From assembly GCA_009911175.1 (NCBI GenBank), contig QXWX01000032.1:1-58531 (forward strand): a stretch of DNA of 58,531 bases, written 5' to 3'. Every line of letters begins with the position of its first letter. The first letter of the stretch is position 1. The notes under the pieces were generated by a model. The model was given only the letters and a program-made list of their open reading frames with translations. It did no database searches and was not told where the DNA came from. The stretch comes from Lachnospiraceae bacterium. GTDB taxonomy: Bacteria; Bacillota_A; Clostridia; Lachnospirales; Lachnospiraceae. Shown here one piece after another: positions 1 through 8,652 of this stretch. The position numbers were made by a program, and so were the translations under genes.

Positions 1-25
1 TCCTGTTTAAGAGGTATAAAAACAC

Positions 26-61
26 GTCAAGCCCGCAAAAAACTTACATTTAGGGCTTGAC
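26..61. repeat. inverted repeat upstream of V4R gene
   Basis: The arms GTCAAGCCC (26-34) and GGGCTTGAC (53-61) are perfect complements separated by 18 A/T-rich bases. The repeat ends 18 bases before the first start codon of the V4R gene, so it could be an operator or a hairpin in the leader. There is no T-run after it, so it is not a convincing terminator. Confidence 0.5.
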
Positions 62-78
62 ATAATAGGAAGGGAAAC

Positions 79-618
79 ATGATGGAAGACAATATTTTTT
101 TGAAAAACAGGAAAGCGCTTTCTCTTACGGATTATATGGAGGCACAGGAAAACGGCAGGGAGAATCTGGGAACAGAGCTTCCGGTTGCTGTGTACAGGCT
201 CTTGGAATATTCCATTCGCGAGGAATTGACATCAAGGCTTGGAAAAGAAGAGCAGATTGATATTTTCCGGAGCGCCGGTTATCGGGCGGGAACATATTTT
301 GCGGAAAAATATCTGGACTCGTCTTTGGAACTGTCCGAATTTACCGCACAGCTTCAGAAGCGGCTGGAAGAATTCAAGATGGGTGTCCTCCGGATTGAGA
401 AGTTTGATGAGGAGACGGGGAAAATGGTCCTTACGGTTTCTGAGGATGCCGATTGTTCCGGACTGCCGCTTCTCGGGGAGACCGTATGCAATTATGACGA
501 GGGATTTTTAGCAGGGATTCTTACCTCGTATACGGGGAAGCCGTACAATGCGACGGAAGTAAACTGCTGGGCGACCGGCGACAGGGTATGCCGGTTCCGG
601 GCAGATATTGATGAATAA
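79..618 (+). CDS. V4R (4-vinyl reductase) domain protein
   Basis: A 179-residue soluble protein without signal peptide. Its C-terminal half (about residues 100-176) has the V4R pattern: a hydrophobic strand, then YDEGFLAGILTSYTGK, then an ETxC-like segment ending in CRFRA. V4R domains bind small hydrophobic molecules and often act as sensory modules. GGAAGGGAA precedes two adjacent ATG codons (79 and 82), either of which may be used. The stop overlaps the region that carries the ribosome binding site of the next gene, a diguanylate cyclase, so the two are probably co-translated. The likely role is a ligand-sensing partner of the cyclase. The domain call is fairly secure; the ligand is unknown. 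Confidence 0.75.
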   Translation: MMEDNIFLKNRKALSLTDYMEAQENGRENLGTELPVAVYRLLEYSIREELTSRLGKEEQIDIFRSAGYRAGTYFAEKYLDSSLELSEFTAQLQKRLEEFKMGVLRIEKFDEETGKMVLTVSEDADCSGLPLLGETVCNYDEGFLAGILTSYTGKPYNATEVNCWATGDRVCRFRADIDE

Positions 619-631
619 GGAGGACATAGTC

Positions 632-1900
632 TTGAGTGCAGACACGAATAAAGACTGCGAGCTTTTATTTGAATATATGCGGGGGATCCTTTATGATTCT
701 TGGATTGAGAACATTGAAGTCAATGCGCTGAGCGAGCCTTTTAAGGATTTGGGACGGGGGCTCCAGATCATGCAGAATGCGGTAAACGAACTGGTGACAT
801 ATTCTTCGGAGCTTTCGAAGGGCAATCTGTCTGTGGAATTTCCGAAGGAGTATAATTTCCTGTGTGAGAACCTGAAGAATCTCCATGCGAATCTGAACCA
901 TCTCACATGGCAGGCGCAGCAGGTCACAAAGGGAGATTATTCTCAGCATGTAGCCTTTTTGGGAGACTTTTCCGATGCGTTTAACGAGATGACCAAACAG
1001 CTTAAGGAAAGGGAAGAACAGCTCAAAGAAGTCGCGGAGAAGGCGGAACGCCGGGCGGAGATGATTGAGGGCTACAATGAATTTTTGATCGAGATGCTGA
1101 GCAGGCGAAAGGAATGGCTTCTGGTTGTGGATAGAGACAGCAAGGAGATCATATATTGTAATAAGAGAAAGCAGTTAGGAGGGATTGACGGTTCCTTCTG
1201 TCAAACATGCAAACGCCGTCTTTCTTTCCATTCCGATCTGCTGAACTGGAACGGCAGGGAACAGTATAAGGTATGGGAGATGGAGGGCGAGGCTGGTACA
1301 TCCTACCGTGTCACATCTTTTCCGATGGAATGGAAAGAGCGCTCCTCCTTTGTACATGTCGTGATTGATATTACAGATGAAAAGCGCAATGCCCGCAACC
1401 TGGACAGCGAAGCCTACCACGATCCGCTGACAGGAGCCAAGAACCGCAGGTTCTTTGAGGAATATATGGGAATCGTCCTGCGGGATGAGCTGGACGCGAC
1501 ACTCTGCTATCTGCAGCTTGACGGGCTGGAATATGTAAATGAGACATTTGGACATCACGAGGGCGATGTCTATATCCAGAATTTTGTTGAGATCGTCAAG
1601 AAGAATTTCCGTGGCGGCGATACGTTTACCCGGATCGGCGGGGACGAGTTCTGCGTTATTCTTTCCGGTAATATGGCAGAGCTGATCAACCGGAAGCTGG
1701 CGGAGATCCTGAAGGAATTTCAGGAGGAGGTCTACAGAAAGTACCAGTGCAGCTTCAGCTACGGCGTCCTGGAGATCCAGGGAAAAGAGAACGAGCTTAC
1801 CCTAGAGGAGATCATGTCAAAGGCGGAAGATGTGGTTTATGAGTGCAAGTTAAAGAACATTGCGAAATATCCGCTGATATTTTCGACCATAGCAGAATAG
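632..1900 (+). CDS. diguanylate cyclase, HAMP/PAS-like N-terminus with GGDEF domain
   Basis: A cytoplasmic protein of 422 residues that should make cyclic di-GMP from two GTP. An N-terminal HAMP-like helical region (about residues 40-130) and a coiled segment lead into a PAS-like domain with several cysteines (about 150-250). The catalytic domain follows, with an intact GGDEF at residues 336-340. An RxxD inhibitory I-site lies five residues before it (RGGD), so product feedback is likely. The chosen start is TTG at 632, because AAGGAGG (617-623) sits eight bases upstream. The in-frame TTG at 608 and ATG at 611 lie inside the preceding gene and have no such site. The gene follows the V4R gene and is probably controlled by it. 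It ends at a strong terminator. Confidence 0.88.
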   Translation: MSADTNKDCELLFEYMRGILYDSWIENIEVNALSEPFKDLGRGLQIMQNAVNELVTYSSELSKGNLSVEFPKEYNFLCENLKNLHANLNHLTWQAQQVTKGDYSQHVAFLGDFSDAFNEMTKQLKEREEQLKEVAEKAERRAEMIEGYNEFLIEMLSRRKEWLLVVDRDSKEIIYCNKRKQLGGIDGSFCQTCKRRLSFHSDLLNWNGREQYKVWEMEGEAGTSYRVTSFPMEWKERSSFVHVVIDITDEKRNARNLDSEAYHDPLTGAKNRRFFEEYMGIVLRDELDATLCYLQLDGLEYVNETFGHHEGDVYIQNFVEIVKKNFRGGDTFTRIGGDEFCVILSGNMAELINRKLAEILKEFQEEVYRKYQCSFSYGVLEIQGKENELTLEEIMSKAEDVVYECKLKNIAKYPLIFSTIAE

Positions 1901-1910
1901 AAATGCAAAT

Positions 1911-1947
1911 AAGGTCCTATTTTTTAGTAAATAGCGACCTTTTTTTG
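1911..1947 (+). terminator. intrinsic terminator after GGDEF gene
   Basis: AAGGTC and an inner TATTT pair with AAATA and GACCTT, followed by a run of seven T (1941-1947). It closes the V4R-cyclase unit and separates it from the rhamnulokinase unit. Confidence 0.85.
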
Positions 1948-2004
1948 TGCTTTTTTACTAATTATAATAACATTAGTGTTAAAAAAATATAAAGGAGGCA
2001 CAAA

Positions 2005-3402
2005 ATGGAGAAGTACTATTTGGCCGTAGATATCGGGGCATCCAGCGGACGCCATATGCTGGCCTCTATGGAAGACGGCAGGATGAAGCTGGAAGAGATC
2101 TACCGCTTCCCGAACGGGATGGACAATGTGAACGGAACCCTGTGCTGGGATGTGAAGCGGCTGTTTACCGAGATCAAAAATGGCCTGAAAAAGTGTAAAG
2201 AGCTGGGAAGGATTCCTTCCTTCATGGGGATTGACACATGGGCAGTGGACTATGTCCTGCTTGACAAGGAGAATCAGATCCTGGGAGATACCGCGGGCTA
2301 CCGTGACAGCCGCACCAACGGGATGGATGACAAGGTTTATGAGACGATCTCACTTTCCGCTTTATATGCCAGGACCGGGATCCAGAAGCAGATCTTCAAT
2401 ACCATTTACCAGCTGATGGCAGTGAAGGAATTCCATCCGGAATATCTGGAGCAGGCGGAGTCCATACTGATGATCCCGGACTATTTTGACTTCCTGCTGA
2501 CCGGCGTAAAGAAGATGGAATATACCAATGCCACCAGCACCCAGTTAGTAGACCCCAGGACCAACGACTGGGATTATGAGCTGATCGATATGCTGGGCTA
2601 TCACTCCAAAATGTTCCAGCCGGTGTCCATGCCCGGAACGGTGGTAGGGAACTTCACAAAGGAGATTCAGGATGAGGTTGGATTCGACTGTACGGTTGTG
2701 CTTCCAGCCACACACGATACCGGCTCTGCAGTGCTGGCGGTTCCGACCAATGACGACAACGCGATCTACATCAGCTCTGGCACCTGGTCGCTGATGGGGA
2801 TCGAGAGAAAGGAAGCCGACTGCTCCATGGCAAGCATGCAGGCCAACTTTACAAACGAAGGCGGCTATGACCATCGGTTCCGTTTCCTGAAAAATATCAT
2901 GGGACTGTGGATGATCCAGTCAGTCAAGAAGGAATTTGAAGAGGATCTGTCCTTCGGGGAGATCTGCGAGCGTGCTTCCAAAGAAAAGATCGACTCCATC
3001 GTAGACTGCAATGACAATTGTTTCTTTGCTCCTGAGAGCATGATCAAGGCGGTCCAGGATTTCTGCGCAAATACGAACCAGCAGGTGCCCCGGACGGTCG
3101 GAGAGATCTCCGCTGTGGTTTACAACAGCCTGGCATACTGCTATGGCGAGACGGTGAAGGAGATCGAGGACATCACCGGCAATACATATGACACCATTTA
3201 TGTTGTAGGCGGCGGCGCCAATGCGGGCTATCTGAACGAGCTGACCGCAAAATACACCGGCAAAAAGGTGTCGGCCGGACCGACAGAGGCGACGGCCATC
3301 GGAAATATCGCGGTCCAGATGCTGCAGGACGGCGTATTCGCGGATCTGCCGGCGGCGCGGACCTGTATCGGGGAATCATTTGATATCAAATATTACGAAT
3401 AG
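2005..3402 (+). CDS. rhaB: rhamnulokinase (FGGY family)
   Basis: A 465-residue cytoplasmic sugar kinase that should phosphorylate L-rhamnulose with ATP. The N-terminus carries the FGGY phosphate loop (AVDIGASSGRHM). GIDTWAVDYVLLD and the acceptor-site region YRDSRT are typical of RhaB. The C-terminal half has SSGTWSLMGIE and the adenosine loop VVGGGANAGYLNEL. Length matches the family. AAAGGAGGCAC precedes the ATG. The next gene, 23 bases downstream, encodes an arabinose/fucose-type isomerase, so the pair probably interconverts and phosphorylates a deoxy or pentose sugar. Aldolase and transporter genes are absent here, so rhamnose as the true substrate is inferred from family membership only. 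Confidence 0.88.
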   Translation: MEKYYLAVDIGASSGRHMLASMEDGRMKLEEIYRFPNGMDNVNGTLCWDVKRLFTEIKNGLKKCKELGRIPSFMGIDTWAVDYVLLDKENQILGDTAGYRDSRTNGMDDKVYETISLSALYARTGIQKQIFNTIYQLMAVKEFHPEYLEQAESILMIPDYFDFLLTGVKKMEYTNATSTQLVDPRTNDWDYELIDMLGYHSKMFQPVSMPGTVVGNFTKEIQDEVGFDCTVVLPATHDTGSAVLAVPTNDDNAIYISSGTWSLMGIERKEADCSMASMQANFTNEGGYDHRFRFLKNIMGLWMIQSVKKEFEEDLSFGEICERASKEKIDSIVDCNDNCFFAPESMIKAVQDFCANTNQQVPRTVGEISAVVYNSLAYCYGETVKEIEDITGNTYDTIYVVGGGANAGYLNELTAKYTGKKVSAGPTEATAIGNIAVQMLQDGVFADLPAARTCIGESFDIKYYE

Positions 3403-3425
3403 ATCAAAAAACAGGAGGAGATCAT

Positions 3426-4844
3426 ATGTTAGTTGAAACAAAAGCAAAAGTAGGTGTTTTTTCCATCGCTTTGGGTGCGTATCTGCCCCAGTTTCCGTCA
3501 CTGGTGCCGGAATTTGAAGCACAGTATGCCGCATTCAAGAAGACTCTGCCGGACACGGTAGAGATCATTGACGGCGGAATGGTGACAACCAAGGAGCAGT
3601 CACAGGAAGCGGGAGATAAGTTCCGCGCGGCAGATGTGGACCTGGTATTTATGCAGCTTTTGACCTACGCGACATCCTACAACATGCTTCCGGCGGTCCG
3701 GGATCTGGATGTTCCGGTGGTGCTGGTCAATGTACAGAAGTTAAAAGCACTGGACTACGACCATACGGATATCGCGTCATGGCTGGGCGAAGGCTATGCC
3801 TGCGGCGCTGTCGGCGAGATGGTGGCGGACCTGGAGAGATATGGCAAGCGTCATGCGGTGATCACAGGCGTTGTAGAAGGCGGAGATCCGGGCGTTCAGG
3901 CGGAGATCGAGGAATGGTGCCGGGCTGCCCAGGTCAGAAGGAGATTCCGGGATACCAACATCGCACAGATCGGAAGACCGTATCCGGGTATGATGGATCT
4001 TTATATTGACGAGTCCAACCTGTACAGAAGAATGCACCTGTATACCAAGCAATTTGACTGGGAGAAGATGTGGGCCATTGCCGACGACATTACGGATGAG
4101 GACGCGATCCGCGCAAAGGCACAGGATATCCTGGATACCTTCGACATTGAGGGCGGCGGAAGCATTGAGGAAGTATGGGGAATGGCAAAATACGTGGTAG
4201 CCTTTGAGCAGTGGGTGAAGGATGAGAAGCTTGGACTGGTTGCTTCCCACTATGACGGATTTGCACAGGGCAAGGCAGGCGTCCTTGACAGTATGCTGAT
4301 CCCGGCATTCTCCATGTTGATCAAGCAGGGAACAGCCTGCGCGGTAGAAGGGGATATGAAGGTCGCCATGGCAATGAGCATCTTAAAGACCATCTCCGGT
4401 ACAGGCCAGCTTGCGGAAATGTACTCCATCGACTTCAACGACGATATCGCGATCATCGGACACAGCGGCTCCGGGGATGCGGACATCTCCGACAAGAAGC
4501 CGACCATGAAGATCGTGAAGGTATTCCACGGAAAGACCGGCGGCGGCTACCTGACCCAGTTCTATCCCTATACAGGACCGGTGACCTACCTTGCCATCAC
4601 CCAGGATGGGGACGGACACTTCAAGTTCATCGTGGCAGAGGGCGTCAATGAGGAAGGCAAGATCCTTTCCTTCGGTGATACCAACATGCGGACACGCTTC
4701 ACCTGCGGGGCAAGGGAGTTCGTGAACCAGTGGAGCGAATGCGGCCCGACACACCACTTCGCGGCAGCGACAGGAAGGCATATCGATACGATCCTAAAGG
4801 TGGCGAAGATCTTTAATGTGCCGGTTGATATTGTGACCAGATAA
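3426..4844 (+). CDS. L-arabinose/L-fucose isomerase family protein
   Basis: A 472-residue aldose-ketose isomerase of the AraA/FucI superfamily, expected to use a divalent metal. By position and motif, the metal ligands of the family correspond to E308 (in VEGDMK), H346 (in IIGHSG) and H443/H444 (in PTHHF). The second glutamate of AraA falls at E331 or D336, which I could not align with certainty. A good ribosome binding site (CAGGAGGAGATC) precedes the ATG. The gene follows rhaB closely and ends at a terminator, so the two form an operon. It is unlike the classical RhaA fold, so it either replaces RhaA or the pair handles another sugar. Superfamily membership is secure; the substrate is open. 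Confidence 0.82.
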   Translation: MLVETKAKVGVFSIALGAYLPQFPSLVPEFEAQYAAFKKTLPDTVEIIDGGMVTTKEQSQEAGDKFRAADVDLVFMQLLTYATSYNMLPAVRDLDVPVVLVNVQKLKALDYDHTDIASWLGEGYACGAVGEMVADLERYGKRHAVITGVVEGGDPGVQAEIEEWCRAAQVRRRFRDTNIAQIGRPYPGMMDLYIDESNLYRRMHLYTKQFDWEKMWAIADDITDEDAIRAKAQDILDTFDIEGGGSIEEVWGMAKYVVAFEQWVKDEKLGLVASHYDGFAQGKAGVLDSMLIPAFSMLIKQGTACAVEGDMKVAMAMSILKTISGTGQLAEMYSIDFNDDIAIIGHSGSGDADISDKKPTMKIVKVFHGKTGGGYLTQFYPYTGPVTYLAITQDGDGHFKFIVAEGVNEEGKILSFGDTNMRTRFTCGAREFVNQWSECGPTHHFAAATGRHIDTILKVAKIFNVPVDIVTR

Positions 4845-4874
4845 TCCATTTTTGAGAACTTCTCTTCAGAGAAA

Positions 4875-4914
4875 AAGACAGCCCGCACAACGGATAACCG
4901 TGACGGGCTGTCTT
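4875..4914. terminator. bidirectional terminator between convergent genes
   Basis: AAGACAGCCCG (4875-4885) pairs perfectly with CGGGCTGTCTT (4904-4914). The stem is followed by T-rich sequence on one strand and preceded by an A-run that becomes a T-run on the other. It lies between the isomerase (plus) and the hypothetical gene (minus) and can serve both. Confidence 0.85.
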
Positions 4915-4942
4915 AAATCTCTGGTACGTTTTTCAGCATTGG

Positions 4943-5950
4943 TCAGACCGCGACATCCGCTGCGGCATCTGCTGCTGCCGCATCCATGGAGACGGTTCCA
5001 GCCGTTACGCCGCCGCCTGCCGCCGCTGCGGAGGTTCCTGCGGAAACAGCGCCGCTCCCGGCTCCCGCTGCTGCCGCGGAAACCAGACCTTCTGCCGCCG
5101 CCGCTGCCGCGGAAGAACTGCCCAGGCCCGCAATGGAATCCAGGGTCTCCTGCAACGCTTCCTTCCGGTCCTGCATGACTTCCTTGGACGCATAGTGGTT
5201 CTCTTCCCTGCGGCGTTTTCTCTTTCGTTTGGTGATCTCCTTGCGGATCTCCAGCTCTTTTTCCTGCTGCTGCCGTTTTTCGGCACGCTTTCTCTGCAGC
5301 TCCAGTTGTTCCTCCTTACTCAGATTCTTCAATTTTTTCTGGATCTGCCGGGTCAGCTTCTGCATGCGCCGGATCATCCGCCCGATTTTCTCCTTATCTT
5401 CGCCGCTGCTGAGCGCATACGCTATTTTTAGAGTGCCCAGCGCGCGTATGGCCTTGGAGGAAACCTGCAGCACGTTCATCTTTGTCTCCGAACGGGCGAG
5501 CTCGGTTGCAAGCTGCCCGGTAGAATCATCCGGCATGGAAACGGACATCTTGAAGTTCGAGCTCTCCTTTACCTGCGCCAGTAAAGAATCCAGAAAGCTT
5601 TCCTCCTCCTGGTTTCCCAGCAGGGAGCTTAATAGACTCTTCTCGTCCTCTCCCAGCAGGGAGTTTAAGAAGCTCCTCTCGTCCTTCCCAAGCAGGGAAC
5701 TGAAAAAATCCTCCTGATCATCTCCCAGCATCGAATTTAAAAATAGGGACTGGTCCTGCACCTGTACGCGGATCGAACCGTAAAAATCATCTACAGCCGG
5801 GTCTCTTGTATTGTGATAGCGGTCCACCGCTGTCTCTGTCTGCGTCGGAGCGCCGGGAAGCTTCCCGGAATTGCCGGTGCCTGCCGCGGCCGGGGGCTGA
5901 TACTTATAACTGCCGGCGGCTGACTGCCAGTTCCTCATAGTGACTCTCAT
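4943..5950 (-). CDS. hypothetical protein with 12-residue repeats, coiled coil and alanine-rich tail
   Basis: Not recognised. From the ATG at 5950, with AAAGGAGGG just upstream, it has 335 residues; the longer open frame to 6010 lacks a ribosome binding site. A polar N-terminus (1-70) leads to four copies of a 12-13 residue repeat of the form SSLLGxDExSFL (72-125). A segment of moderate complexity follows (130-185), then a very basic predicted coiled coil rich in K, R, E and Q (about 190-275). The tail is alanine/glycine-rich (about 285-335). There is no signal peptide or obvious membrane segment. The design suggests a structural or scaffold protein that self-associates, but no function can be assigned. 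It diverges from the GGDEF-EAL gene and ends at the shared terminator. Confidence 0.7.
   Translation of the reverse strand: MRVTMRNWQSAAGSYKYQPPAAAGTGNSGKLPGAPTQTETAVDRYHNTRDPAVDDFYGSIRVQVQDQSLFLNSMLGDDQEDFFSSLLGKDERSFLNSLLGEDEKSLLSSLLGNQEEESFLDSLLAQVKESSNFKMSVSMPDDSTGQLATELARSETKMNVLQVSSKAIRALGTLKIAYALSSGEDKEKIGRMIRRMQKLTRQIQKKLKNLSKEEQLELQRKRAEKRQQQEKELEIRKEITKRKRKRRREENHYASKEVMQDRKEALQETLDSIAGLGSSSAAAAAAEGLVSAAAAGAGSGAVSAGTSAAAAGGGVTAGTVSMDAAAADAAADVAV
5576..5737 (-). repeat. 36-bp in-frame tandem repeats
   Basis: Four to five imperfect copies of about 36 bp encode the repeat SLLGxDExSFLN (residues 72-125 of the protein). The DNA copies share CCCAGCAGGGA cores on the plus strand. One unit is 39 bp and adds a residue, consistent with repeat slippage kept in frame. 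Confidence 0.75.
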
Positions 5951-6339
5951 AAAATACCCTCCTTTCCTCTGAGTAAATCGTGCTATGCTCCACGCCTGTA
6001 TCGTGCTCACAGGCGGACAACATTCTCATTTCAAATCCTGTTTTTCCATATAATATATATATCGGCCCGTATTCGGGAAACAAAATAATTTATTGTAAAA
6101 TTATATTTTTTTGTGATTCTGGTTGCAATTTCACAACCGTTATACTACAATATCCTATGTATAGACAGCTTGGGAATCGTAACAAATGTACCTGTGCAAT
6201 AGGAAAAAGTTATATTACTGTTCAGAATAAGAAAGCGTGTTTACCGCGCTGTATGTTATTTGGAGCAGTGAGTCTGCGGCGCATAAATGTACAGATTATT
6301 TTGAAGCAGTTCTCTACAGGGGTAAGGGAGAGTAGTTTT
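5951..6339. other. 389-bp divergent intergenic region
   Basis: AT-rich spacer between the repeat protein (minus) and the GGDEF-EAL gene (plus). It contains a small inverted repeat, GGTTG(N8)CAACC, near 6120-6137 followed by TATACT. I see no convincing -35 and no riboswitch signature. An open frame crosses it on the plus strand but has no ribosome binding site and looks non-coding. Confidence 0.5.
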
Positions 6340-7959
6340 ATGAGTGAAAACAATAAGATGCGTTCTATCCTTGAGATTATGAATGATGTTCTGAGTACGG
6401 TAAGAGACTATTATGATTCGGAATATGCTTATTATATTGAAAAGGATGAATACGAGATACTGACAATATATGAGTGGTGCGCGGAGAATATTCCATGGCA
6501 GAGAGACCGGATCAAGATGCTGGAGCCGGAACAACTGCCGCGCTGGGTACAGCATGAGATCACGGATACCCGGGATGAGTGCTACAGCGTATTCCAGGGA
6601 CTGGAGGAAGGGATTACAGCCATACTGGCTGTGGTCAATGTACGCAGGGGCGGCTGTGATCTTTCACTGATGCGGGCGGTTCTGCCGTATATTTCCCAGG
6701 CCATCATCCTGCACAAGACCCAGAAGCAGCAGGAGTATCTGAGCTATCATGATGATCTGACAGGGCTTCTCAACCGGAACAGCTTCGTGGCATATCTGGC
6801 AGAGGCGAAGAAGAAGCAGCTCAAGTCAGTGGGCGCGTTGTCCGCGGATATCAACGGCCTGAAGAATTTTAACAAGGAGTTCGGCAGGGAGTACGGCGAT
6901 GAAGTCGTGATCCGCGTAGGCGAGATCCTGGAGGAGTTCTTCCGGAGCGCCAACGTATACCGGCTGACGGGGGATGAATACCTGGCAATCGTTGAGAATA
7001 TTTCCTACGAAAAGTTTATGAAAGGCGTGCAGGCGGCCCATACCAAGCTGGAGAATATCAGTCTCGGGCTTGTGACCCTGGGTTATGCTTGGGAAAAAGC
7101 CAATATTGATGTAGATGTCCTTGTTTCCGATGCGGAAGACATGATGCGGGAAGAGAAGAAGAAGTACTATAAGAACCTGCGCAAGGGGCATCATGAGCCG
7201 ATCATCAAGCAGGATCTGCTTGATGACCTCAAGTCCGGCAATTTTATCGTATGTCTCCTTCCAATTATGGATGCGCATTCCAACGAAGTCGTGGGGGCCG
7301 AGGCGCTGGTTCGTTATCATCACAAGGATCTGGGCATCATGAATCCGGAGCGTTACATCGCGCTGCTGGAGGAGACGAAGCTGTCCTATCACCTGGACCT
7401 GCATGTATTTGAGGAAGTGTGCAGGACCCTGCAGCGGTGGGAGCGGGAGGATCTTCCGATGATCCCTGTTTCTGTGAATTTTGCGGTTTCCACATTGCGC
7501 AAGCCTGATATTACAGAGAAGATGCAGGCGATCGTAGAAAAGTATCATGTGTCCTGCGAGTATCTTCAGATAGAAGTGTCAGAATCACGGGGAGATATGA
7601 ATCAGGAGATGCTGGCCGAGACTGGCAATAAGATCCGCAAAGCCAATGTCCGGGTGGTGCTGGATCACTTTGGCGCGAAGAATTCCAGCTTTACCATACT
7701 ATCGCTGATGGAATTTGACGGGTTGAAGCTGGACAGTAGCCTGGTTGACAACATCGTGGGCAACCGGCGCAGTCAGATCGTGTCCCAGGCAGTGATCGAC
7801 GTGTGCAGACGGCTGGGGGTTACGGTATCGGCTTCGGGAGTAGACACCCAGGATCAATTGAACATTTTAAAGGAGATGGGCTGTGACTGTGTTCAGGGTA
7901 CGCTTTTTAACAAACCGATCACCATTGAGACCTTTGAGGTCAGGTATCTGAAGGGATAA
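6340..7959 (+). CDS. GGDEF-EAL domain protein, probably catalytically impaired
   Basis: A 539-residue cytoplasmic protein. An N-terminal GAF-like region (1-130) is followed by a degenerate GGDEF domain with TGDEY at 210-214 and no RxxD I-site (RSAN instead). The EAL domain keeps EAL at 321-323 and an asparagine (VSVNFAV). However, the DDFG motif reads DHFG (442-445) and the later AEGVE motif reads ASGVD. Loss of these metal or loop residues suggests it binds nucleotide or c-di-GMP, or partners other proteins, rather than hydrolysing c-di-GMP. The start ATG at 6340 follows TAAGGGAGAG; the longer open frame to 5980 is not supported. It precedes the phosphopantetheinyl transferase gene by 15 bases. 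Confidence 0.85.
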   Translation: MSENNKMRSILEIMNDVLSTVRDYYDSEYAYYIEKDEYEILTIYEWCAENIPWQRDRIKMLEPEQLPRWVQHEITDTRDECYSVFQGLEEGITAILAVVNVRRGGCDLSLMRAVLPYISQAIILHKTQKQQEYLSYHDDLTGLLNRNSFVAYLAEAKKKQLKSVGALSADINGLKNFNKEFGREYGDEVVIRVGEILEEFFRSANVYRLTGDEYLAIVENISYEKFMKGVQAAHTKLENISLGLVTLGYAWEKANIDVDVLVSDAEDMMREEKKKYYKNLRKGHHEPIIKQDLLDDLKSGNFIVCLLPIMDAHSNEVVGAEALVRYHHKDLGIMNPERYIALLEETKLSYHLDLHVFEEVCRTLQRWEREDLPMIPVSVNFAVSTLRKPDITEKMQAIVEKYHVSCEYLQIEVSESRGDMNQEMLAETGNKIRKANVRVVLDHFGAKNSSFTILSLMEFDGLKLDSSLVDNIVGNRRSQIVSQAVIDVCRRLGVTVSASGVDTQDQLNILKEMGCDCVQGTLFNKPITIETFEVRYLKG

Positions 7960-7974
7960 GAGCAGGTACGCGAT

Positions 7975-8604
7975 ATGATCAGAACATGGACGGCCAGTAT
8001 TGCTCCATTATATGAGGAAAGCTTTTACCGGCTGTGCTATGGACAGGCTCCCGCGTTCCGCAGAGAAAAGGCGGATCGTATGAAGGGGAAACAGGTTCGC
8101 GCGCAGAGTATCGGCGTATGGCTTCTCTATGAATGGATGAAAAGAGAATATGAGATAAAGGAGGATACAGCATATAATCTTTCGCATTCGGGGGACTATG
8201 TGCTGTGTTCTGTTAGTACCGGGCAGGATACGAAGGTGGGCTGTGACATCGAAGAGATGAAGGAGCCGAATCTGAAGATTGCGCAACGCTTTTTCTGTCC
8301 GGCCGAGTACGAACAGATCGCCGGGGAAAAAAACGGGACGCTGCGGCAGGAGTATTTTTACCGCTACTGGGTGCTTAAGGAGAGTTTTGCAAAAGCCACA
8401 AGGGAAGGACTGGCGCTTGGGATGGATACCTTTGAGATTGCTCTGGGGAGCCCGCCGGTCCTGATACAGCAGCCGGAAAAATATCCAGAAGAATATCATT
8501 ACAGGGAAGCATTCGTGGGCGGCAGGTACCGGGCTGCGGTATGCTCCACGGATCCAGTGATTGAGGAGATCATACAGGCGGATTTGAGGGATTTGCAGAG
8601 ATAA
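7975..8604 (+). CDS. 4'-phosphopantetheinyl transferase, Sfp type
   Basis: A 209-residue enzyme that transfers phosphopantetheine from CoA to a serine on carrier proteins. The two family signatures are present: VGCDIEEM (magnesium-binding D and E) and YWVLKESFAKA (W-x2-KES-x2-K). A conserved NLSHSGDYVLC segment precedes them. Length fits the Sfp-like subgroup. The gene follows the GGDEF-EAL gene by 15 bases and could be in the same transcript. No peptide or polyketide synthase is in the window, so its target carrier protein is not visible here; it could serve distant clusters or the fatty-acid carrier protein. Confidence 0.85.
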   Translation: MIRTWTASIAPLYEESFYRLCYGQAPAFRREKADRMKGKQVRAQSIGVWLLYEWMKREYEIKEDTAYNLSHSGDYVLCSVSTGQDTKVGCDIEEMKEPNLKIAQRFFCPAEYEQIAGEKNGTLRQEYFYRYWVLKESFAKATREGLALGMDTFEIALGSPPVLIQQPEKYPEEYHYREAFVGGRYRAAVCSTDPVIEEIIQADLRDLQR

Positions 8605-8652
8605 AGCGGGGGAGACATCACCGAGATATACAGTTCATATCAGGAGGGCGAT

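Noticed and set aside
5951..6080. sigma-D type promoter (GCCGATAT) on the minus strand near 6060
   Set aside because: The -10-like GCCGATAT is present, but no TAAA lies at the required 15-base distance.
5951..6339. c-di-GMP riboswitch before the GGDEF-EAL gene
   Set aside because: No GEMM-type conserved loops or tetraloop-receptor pattern could be found in the intergenic region.
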